Shown one piece after another: positions 5,206-9,655 of a DNA stretch of 9,655 nucleotides; positions within the stretch are counted from its first letter, which is position 1, and every line of letters starts with the position of its first letter. The stretch lies in assembly GCA_021821235.1 (NCBI GenBank), contig JAKACS010000075.1, positions 1-9,655 of the forward strand, read 5' to 3'. The notes beneath the pieces were generated by a model. That model had not been told where the DNA came from. It saw nothing but the letters and a program-made list of their open reading frames with translations, and did not search any database. The position numbers and the translations under genes are program-made. Origin of the DNA: Bacillota bacterium. GTDB lineage: Bacteria; Bacillota; Bacilli; Bacillales_B; DSM-18226.

Positions 5206-7101
5206 ATGGATATTTTAAAAAAAATTGAAATGTATCGAGAGGAAGAAGAAAAGCTTCGGTGGGAAGGAACATTTGCGGATTATTTGGAACTGCTGAAGGA
5301 AAAGCCATGGGTAGCCCAGTCAGCACATTCTCGGGTTTATAATATGATCAAGGATGCGGGAATTGAAGAAGAAAAGGGTGTAAAAAGATACCGTTTCTTT
5401 AACAATCAATTGTTTGGTCTGGAAGAAGCGCTGGAACGGCTTGTCGAAGAGTATTTTCATCCGGCAGCAAAAAGGCTTGATGTCCGGAAGCGGATTTTGC
5501 TGTTAATGGGGCCGGTAAGCGGCGGAAAATCAACGCTTGTTACCATGTTGAAAAGGGGATTGGAGGCCTACACCCGAACAGAGCGCGGCTCCGTATTTGC
5601 GATTAAGGGCTGCCCGATGCACGAGGATCCTTTGCACTTGATTCCCCACCATTTGCGGGAAGATTTTTATCAAGAGTATGGTATTCGTATTGAAGGAACC
5701 TTGTCACCGCTTAATATGATGCGCCTGGGAGAAGAGTATGGAGGGCGGATAGAAGATGTTCTCGTTGAACGGATCTTTTTCTCAGAAGATCGTCGAACGG
5801 GGATTGGGACGTTCAGCCCATCGGATCCGAAATCGCAGGATATTGCCGATTTAACGGGGAGCATTGATTTTTCAACCATTGCCGAATATGGTTCTGAATC
5901 CGATCCAAGAGCCTACCGCTTTGATGGCGAGCTGAACAAAGCCAACCGGGGGATGATGGAATTCCAGGAAATGCTGAAGTGTGATGAAAAATTCCTCTGG
6001 CATCTTTTGTCACTAACGCAAGAAGGCAATTTTAAAGCAGGAAGGTTTGCACTCATTTCCGCAGATGAATTAATCGTTGCCCATACAAACGAAACGGAAT
6101 ATCGTTCATTTATTTCGAATAAAAAGAATGAAGCCCTGCATTCACGGATTATTGTCATGCCAATTCCTTACAATCTGAAAGTCTCCCAAGAGGAGAAAAT
6201 CTATCAAAAAATGATTAGTGAAAGTGATGTTGCCAATGTCCACATCGCGCCACATACCTTAAAAGTTGCTGCCATGTTTACGATTTTGACTCGGTTGAAG
6301 GAACCGAAAAAGGGCGATATCGATTTAGTGAAAAAAATGCGTCTGTATGATGGCGAGAGCGTCGAAGGCTATAATTCCGCCGATGTGGATGAATTGAAAA
6401 AGGAATATCCGGATGAAGGCATGAGCGGCATTGATCCACGCTATGTCATTAACCGGATTTCGTCAACGATTATTCGCAAAGAGGTGCCATCGATTAATGC
6501 GCTCGATGTACTTCGCTCGTTAAAAGACGGGCTTGACCAGCATCCGTCGATTACTGCAGAATTGCGGGAGCGGTATATGAACTTTATCTCACTAGCACGA
6601 AAAGAGTATGACAATCTTGCGAAAAAAGAAGTGCAAAAAGCGTTTGTTTATTCGTACGAGGAGTCGGCGAAAACGCTGATGGACAATTATTTGGATAATG
6701 TGGAAGCATACTGCAACAAAGCGAAGCTGCGCGATCCGCTGACAGGGGAAGAAATCAATCCGGATGAAAAACTGATGCGTTCAATTGAAGAGCAAATTGG
6801 CATTTCTGAAAATGCAAAGAAAGCGTTTAGAGAAGAAGTGTTAATTCGGATTTCAGCCTATGCAAGAAAAGGCAAACGCTTTGATTACAATTCCCATGAT
6901 CGCCTCCGTGAAGCGATTCAAAAGAAGCTGTTCGCCGACTTGAAAGATGTCGTCAAAATTACGACTTCGACAAAAACACCGGATGAACAGCAATTGAAGA
7001 AAATCAATGAAGTGGTGGCAAGGCTTGTCGATGAGCACGGCTACAATACAACGTCGGCTAATGAACTGCTGCGCTATGTCGGCAGTCTGCTTAATCGGTA
7101 A
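5206..7101 (+). CDS. prkA: PrkA, AAA+ protein of the serine-kinase/protease type
   Basis: The 631-residue protein matches full-length PrkA (631 in B. subtilis as I recall). The AAA+ core spans roughly residues 65-375. The Walker A loop is GPVSGGKST at 102-110, the region of ANRGMMEFQEML at 246-257 holds the Walker B equivalent, and SADELIVAHTNETEY (285-299) is a sensor-like strand. The C-terminal part (about 400-631) is the PrkA-specific domain formerly compared with cAMP-dependent kinase. PrkA was first described as a serine protein kinase and later reported as an ATP-dependent protease that influences sporulation; its E. coli relative is YeaG. GGGGGAGG (5193-5200) sits 5 nt before ATG. It forms its own unit, ended by a terminator. 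Its usual partner yhbH is present but 1.9 kb away. Confidence 0.97.
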   Translation: MDILKKIEMYREEEEKLRWEGTFADYLELLKEKPWVAQSAHSRVYNMIKDAGIEEEKGVKRYRFFNNQLFGLEEALERLVEEYFHPAAKRLDVRKRILLLMGPVSGGKSTLVTMLKRGLEAYTRTERGSVFAIKGCPMHEDPLHLIPHHLREDFYQEYGIRIEGTLSPLNMMRLGEEYGGRIEDVLVERIFFSEDRRTGIGTFSPSDPKSQDIADLTGSIDFSTIAEYGSESDPRAYRFDGELNKANRGMMEFQEMLKCDEKFLWHLLSLTQEGNFKAGRFALISADELIVAHTNETEYRSFISNKKNEALHSRIIVMPIPYNLKVSQEEKIYQKMISESDVANVHIAPHTLKVAAMFTILTRLKEPKKGDIDLVKKMRLYDGESVEGYNSADVDELKKEYPDEGMSGIDPRYVINRISSTIIRKEVPSINALDVLRSLKDGLDQHPSITAELRERYMNFISLARKEYDNLAKKEVQKAFVYSYEESAKTLMDNYLDNVEAYCNKAKLRDPLTGEEINPDEKLMRSIEEQIGISENAKKAFREEVLIRISAYARKGKRFDYNSHDRLREAIQKKLFADLKDVVKITTSTKTPDEQQLKKINEVVARLVDEHGYNTTSANELLRYVGSLLNR

Positions 7102-7107
7102 AATGAA

Positions 7108-7141
7108 AAAAAGGCTGGCAGGGGAAACTGCTGGCCTTTTT
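7108..7141 (+). terminator. Intrinsic terminator after prkA
   Basis: A 14-bp stem (7108-7121 with 7128-7141, including two G·T pairs) encloses GGGAAA. It starts with an A run and ends in five Ts (7137-7141), 6 nt past the prkA stop. Confidence 0.9.
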
Positions 7142-7229
7142 CCGCTGGGGATAAGATTTGGCTCCTAAGCTTACTGTTGGGGTTTCGTTTTTACTTTTTT
7201 CGGGAAAAGCCAAGCAAGAGGTGATTGTC

Positions 7230-7397
7230 GTGAAAAAAGAAAACGATAAATACGCTAAGCCGCTCAACAGCTCAATGGCGGCGAATGAAAAGGAAATCGT
7301 CAATTTAGGTAAACAAATGGAAAACCTTCGAACAAATGAAGAATTAGAAAAGTACGGAGAGGAACCAGATCCGCAACAAGACGAAAAGAAAAATTAA
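7230..7397 (+). CDS. Small hydrophilic protein, 55 residues, unknown
   Basis: The peptide is very rich in charged residues (K/E/D), with no cysteine, tryptophan or hydrophobic stretch. It opens MKKENDKYAKPLNSSM. Residues 17-43 (AANEKEIVNLGKQMENLRTNEELEKYG) look helical, possibly coiled coil, and an acidic EEPDPQQDEKKN tail follows. GTG at 7230 is chosen because AGAGGTGAT (7217-7225) precedes it at proper spacing, while the in-frame ATG at 7158 has no such site. It lies 88 nt after the prkA terminator, so it probably has its own promoter, which I cannot define. The composition recalls small cytosolic or spore-core proteins of Bacillaceae, but no family is recognised and no function is claimed. 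Confidence 0.6.
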   Translation: MKKENDKYAKPLNSSMAANEKEIVNLGKQMENLRTNEELEKYGEEPDPQQDEKKN

Positions 7398-7403
7398 ATG
7401 AAA

Positions 7404-7544
7404 ACTCGCCGACTGGCGAATCCTTTGGACGAAGACAGAGGCGTAGTTGAATTTATCACGCTCGTTGACGCCACATCCTGTGGCACTCGCCTGACTAGGA
7501 CGTCCTGTCCGTCGTGCGTTCAGAATTTATGGATATAAATTCTG
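7404..7544. repeat. Structured, repeat-like intergenic element
   Basis: The stretch between the 55-codon gene and the next terminator is dense in complementary arms. TCGCC/GGCGA is at 7406-7410/7415-7419. A nested fold joins GACG 7428-7431, GACAG 7434-7438 and AGGCG 7439-7443 to CGCCT 7488-7492, CTGTC 7505-7509 and CGTC 7510-7513. GCCACA/TGTGGC (7470-7475/7479-7484) sits at its tip. The perfect 10-bp hairpin CAGAATTTAT/ATAAATTCTG is at 7521-7530/7535-7544. ACTCGCC followed by GACT occurs twice (7404-7414 and 7485-7496) and GAATTTAT twice (7449, 7523). A 46-codon frame without ribosome binding site runs through it (7398-7538). It looks like a dispersed repeat or structured RNA. Confidence 0.55.
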
Positions 7545-7552
7545 ATTAGCTG

Positions 7553-7586
7553 AAAAAACCTTCGCACATCGTTGCGAAGGTTTTTT
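7553..7586 (+). terminator. Perfect symmetrical intrinsic terminator
   Basis: AAAAAACCTTCGCA (7553-7566) pairs perfectly over 14 bp with TGCGAAGGTTTTTT (7573-7586) around CATCGT. With A6 on one side and T6 on the other it can work on both strands. It ends whatever is transcribed through the structured element. Confidence 0.92.
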
Positions 7587-7630
7587 ATTGTAGAATAGTA
7601 GTTTTTGCATTGTCAAGAAACATAAACCAA

Positions 7631-7680
7631 GATTCCCTTTAATACATATTAACGTAGCGATTATGAGATAAAGGGGAATC
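7631..7680 (+). promoter_or_regulatory. Hairpin that would hide the ribosome binding site of the deacetylase gene
   Basis: GATTCCCTTT (7631-7640) pairs over 10 bp (one T·G) with AAGGGGAATC (7671-7680). The second arm contains the AAGGGG ribosome binding site and ends 1 nt before the GTG start. Thirty nt lie between the arms. If the message starts upstream of 7631, translation would depend on opening this stem by heat, a protein or RNA, or ribosome passage. No known riboswitch aptamer is recognised. Confidence 0.5.
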
Positions 7681-7681
7681 C

Positions 7682-8815
7682 GTGCTGATGAAAAAATGGT
7701 GGTTATTTCTGCTGATTATTTTCAGTATTGTCGTATTGAAAAGCGGACAAGCATTGAGCCTGACACCAACCGAGACAAAACCGGTTCATAGAACGGCCGT
7801 CAATAAACCAGCCTTCTTTTCCAATTCTGCTAAAATCACCGAAAACCATCTTGTTTATATGCCAATTTTCACTCTTTCTGAAACATTAAAACTTAAATTC
7901 ACCAGTAATCCGGACTCCCGAGCCATTGTATTAAAAAAAGGCGATCGATGGATTCGTTTTTCCATTCAACAGCAACAGGTTTCTTCTTCAACTGGTTTGC
8001 GGGAGCCTGTTAAAATAATCAAGAAAAATAACAATCTTTATTTACCAATGCAACTGGTTGCAACGTTTTTCGGTTACAACGCTCAGATGTCAAACAACGA
8101 AGACTTCCTTTCTCAAGAACAGGAGTTAAAAAAATACCTCCTAAAAACATTTCCACTCCAATTGAGAAAGGAACAGCCGAAAGCGCAAAAACGAGTCGTC
8201 TACTTAACGTTTGATGATGGCCCCAACCAGCATCTGGATGAAATTCTCGATATTTTAAAAGCAAAAAAGGCGAAAGCTACCTTTTTTCTACTTGAGCCGC
8301 AAATCCGCGCCAACCAACAGTCGGTTAAACGCCTTGTAGCCGAGGGCCATTATCCCGCCTTGCATAGCGTGACCCATGATAAAAATAAGTTGTATGGAGG
8401 AAGCCCGCAAAATGTCATCAATGAAATGGAACAGACAAGAAAAACGCTGCTTGAAGTAACCGGGGTCGACTCGAAGCTGACACGGGCGCCATATGGCAGC
8501 AAGCCTTATATGACAGAGCCGTTCCGCAACGCTTTAGCTGATGACGGATTAAAAATGTGGGATTGGAATATTGATTCCATGGATTGGAAATACCAGCAGA
8601 CCGATCCGCCGAAAATTTTGGAAAATATTCAGAAGGGATTTGAATTGGTAAAAAATAAACCGGAACCGATTGTCATTTTAATGCACGTAACAAAAGGGAC
8701 AGCCGCAATTTTGCCGCAAGTCATTGATTATCTTTCGTCACAGGGGTATGATTTTGCAGCCTATAATCCGCAAAGTCACGTACAGATGAATTTTTGGGAG
8801 GATTCAAGACTTTAA
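7682..8815 (+). CDS. Secreted polysaccharide deacetylase (NodB/CE4) with copper-amine-oxidase-like N-terminal domain
   Basis: The 377-residue protein has an N-terminal signal or anchor segment (KK at 4-5, hydrophobic to about 19). A domain resembling the copper-amine-oxidase N-terminal repeat (about 57-137, from LVYMPIFTLSETLKL to NLYLPMQLVATFFGY) follows, often a wall-binding stalk. The CE4 deacetylase is at about 170-362. Catalytic motifs are complete: TFDDGP with D178/D179, HSVTH with metal-binding H228/H232, RAPYG with R268, DWNIDSMDW (294-302) and ILMH with H335. The likely reaction is removal of acetyl groups from peptidoglycan or another cell-surface glycan, outside the membrane. GTG 7682 is 5 nt from AAGGGG; ATG 7688, two codons later, is an alternative. 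No clear terminator follows. Its place between prkA and yhbH is not the B. subtilis order. Confidence 0.93.
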   Translation: MLMKKWWLFLLIIFSIVVLKSGQALSLTPTETKPVHRTAVNKPAFFSNSAKITENHLVYMPIFTLSETLKLKFTSNPDSRAIVLKKGDRWIRFSIQQQQVSSSTGLREPVKIIKKNNNLYLPMQLVATFFGYNAQMSNNEDFLSQEQELKKYLLKTFPLQLRKEQPKAQKRVVYLTFDDGPNQHLDEILDILKAKKAKATFFLLEPQIRANQQSVKRLVAEGHYPALHSVTHDKNKLYGGSPQNVINEMEQTRKTLLEVTGVDSKLTRAPYGSKPYMTEPFRNALADDGLKMWDWNIDSMDWKYQQTDPPKILENIQKGFELVKNKPEPIVILMHVTKGTAAILPQVIDYLSSQGYDFAAYNPQSHVQMNFWEDSRL

Positions 8816-8861
8816 AGCTTGTCTCTTTTATAGGTTTGTTCACCAATTGTCGAAATAATTT

Positions 8862-8890
8862 GTAAATTTTTTAGCTTTTCTGCATAGGAT
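8862..8890 (+). promoter_or_regulatory. Candidate sigma-E-like promoter of yhbH
   Basis: GTAAATT (8862-8868), 14 nt, CATAGGAT (8883-8890) matches KMATATT-14-CATACANT at 5 of 7 and 6 of 8 positions. It has the same spacing as the candidate before prkA. Sporulation control is known for yhbH in B. subtilis, which supports the reading. The leader would be about 100 nt; a different promoter nearer the gene is not excluded. Confidence 0.35.
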
Positions 8891-8995
8891 AAAGTAATCA
8901 ATAGTTAGCAGGAAATTTTCACACTCGAGATATTGTATGATTGCTCAAGGAAAACGTGCAAACGATTTTTTTGAAATATTAAGGAGGGGTTTACA

Positions 8996-9655
8996 GTGAC
9001 CAACGACAACCATCAATTTGTGATTTCAAGAGAAGATTGGTCCCTCCACCGTAAAGGCCACGATGACCAGCAGCGCCATCAGGAAAAAGTTCAAGAGGCG
9101 ATTCGCAACAATCTTCCCGATTTGATTACAGAAGAAAGCATCATTATGTCAAATGGTCGAGATGTGGTAAAAATTCCAATTCGCTCTTTGGACGAATATA
9201 AAATTCGCTATAACTATGACAAAAATAAACACGTGGGCCAAGGTGATGGTGACAGCCAGGTTGGTGATGTAATTGCACGTGACGGTTCAGGCCAGAAAGC
9301 TCCAGGTAAAGGTCAGGGAGCTGGAGATCAGGCAGGCGAGGATTATTATGAAGCAGAAGTATCTTTAATGGAACTGGAGGAGGCTCTTTTCAAAGAATTG
9401 GAACTTCCCAATTTAAAACGGAAAGAGCAGCAAGAAAACCTTGTTGAAAACATTGAATTTAATGATATCCGCAAAACAGGGTTAATGGGGAACATCGATA
9501 AAAAACGGACAATGATGTCGGCGTTTAAGCGAAATGCAATGAATGGGAAGCCGGCCTTCCACCCCATCTACAAAGATGACTTAAAATTCAAGACGTGGAA
9601 TGAGGTGCTTAAACCCGATTCGAAAGCCGTTGTGTTGGCAATGATGGACACGAGC
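8996..9655 (+). CDS. yhbH: YhbH (DUF444), N-terminal 220 residues, cut by window end
   Basis: The translated start [20 protein letters not shown], followed by a long charged stretch and a glycine/glutamine-rich linker (about 79-112), is characteristic of the DUF444/YhbH (E. coli YeaH) family. These proteins are cytoplasmic, work with PrkA and SpoVR, and carry a C-terminal von Willebrand A-like domain. The last visible residues, VVLAMMDTS (212-220), are the strand and first part of the metal-site DxSxS motif, so the frame ends just as that domain begins. AAGGAGGGG (8981-8989) precedes the GTG at 8996 with 8 nt after GGAGG. The frame is open to the window edge; about 40% of the protein is missing. 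Its distance from prkA shows separate transcription here. Confidence 0.95.
   Translation, partial: MTNDNHQFVISREDWSLHRKGHDDQQRHQEKVQEAIRNNLPDLITEESIIMSNGRDVVKIPIRSLDEYKIRYNYDKNKHVGQGDGDSQVGDVIARDGSGQKAPGKGQGAGDQAGEDYYEAEVSLMELEEALFKELELPNLKRKEQQENLVENIEFNDIRKTGLMGNIDKKRTMMSAFKRNAMNGKPAFHPIYKDDLKFKTWNEVLKPDSKAVVLAMMDTS

Noticed and set aside
7398..7538. A 46-codon open frame beginning MKTRRLANPLDEDRG directly after the stop of the 55-codon gene
   Set aside because: There is no ribosome binding site, and the whole frame lies in the structured repeat-like element, with its stop in a 10-bp hairpin. It is better explained as a chance frame in a repeat.

Overview
The window looks like chromosomal DNA from a low- to mid-GC, spore-forming Bacillaceae species. 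The evidence is the Bacillus-type tRNA-Gly, strong AGGAGG-like ribosome binding sites, frequent GTG/TTG starts, compact intrinsic terminators, and a gene order (queG, yhbB-type amidase, trmL/cspR, ..., prkA, ..., yhbH) that resembles the yhbA-yhbH neighbourhood of Bacillus subtilis as I remember it. I cannot name the species from sequence alone.

Layout. Bases 1-119 are the 3' end of a tRNA-Gly(TCC) gene and its terminator. Bases 126-972 hold a leftward stand-alone B3/B4-domain gene with its own promoter, TTG start and terminator. Between it and queG lie six copies of ATTCGACG at an exact 21-bp period (1057-1182). Next come rightward queG (epoxyqueuosine reductase), a cysteine amidase-like gene of YhbB type, trmL (tRNA 2'-O-methyltransferase) and an nfrA/nfsA-type flavin reductase. 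These are mostly separate transcription units with clear terminators. The 458-base gap before prkA is not empty: it holds a leftward 33-codon gene for a one-helix membrane peptide, two inverted repeats and the prkA promoter region. prkA (AAA+ protein) follows, then a 55-codon GTG-started gene of unknown role, a structured repeat-like element (7404-7544), a symmetrical terminator, a secreted polysaccharide deacetylase whose ribosome binding site lies in a hairpin, and the first 220 codons of yhbH (DUF444), cut by the window end.

How the genes fit together. queG and trmL both act on tRNA anticodon position 34, and the B3/B4 protein carries a fold known from tRNA synthetase editing, so the first half has a translation-fidelity flavour beside a tRNA gene. 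prkA and yhbH are classic partners in the PrkA/YhbH/SpoVR set linked to sporulation and stress. Here they are separated by about 1.9 kb of extra material that includes a cell-wall-type deacetylase. Candidate sigma-E-like promoters with 14-nt spacers precede both prkA and yhbH.

I see no phage, transposase, CRISPR array or defence system. The least explained material is the 21-bp array, the structured element at 7404-7544, the deacetylase leader hairpin and the two tiny genes.
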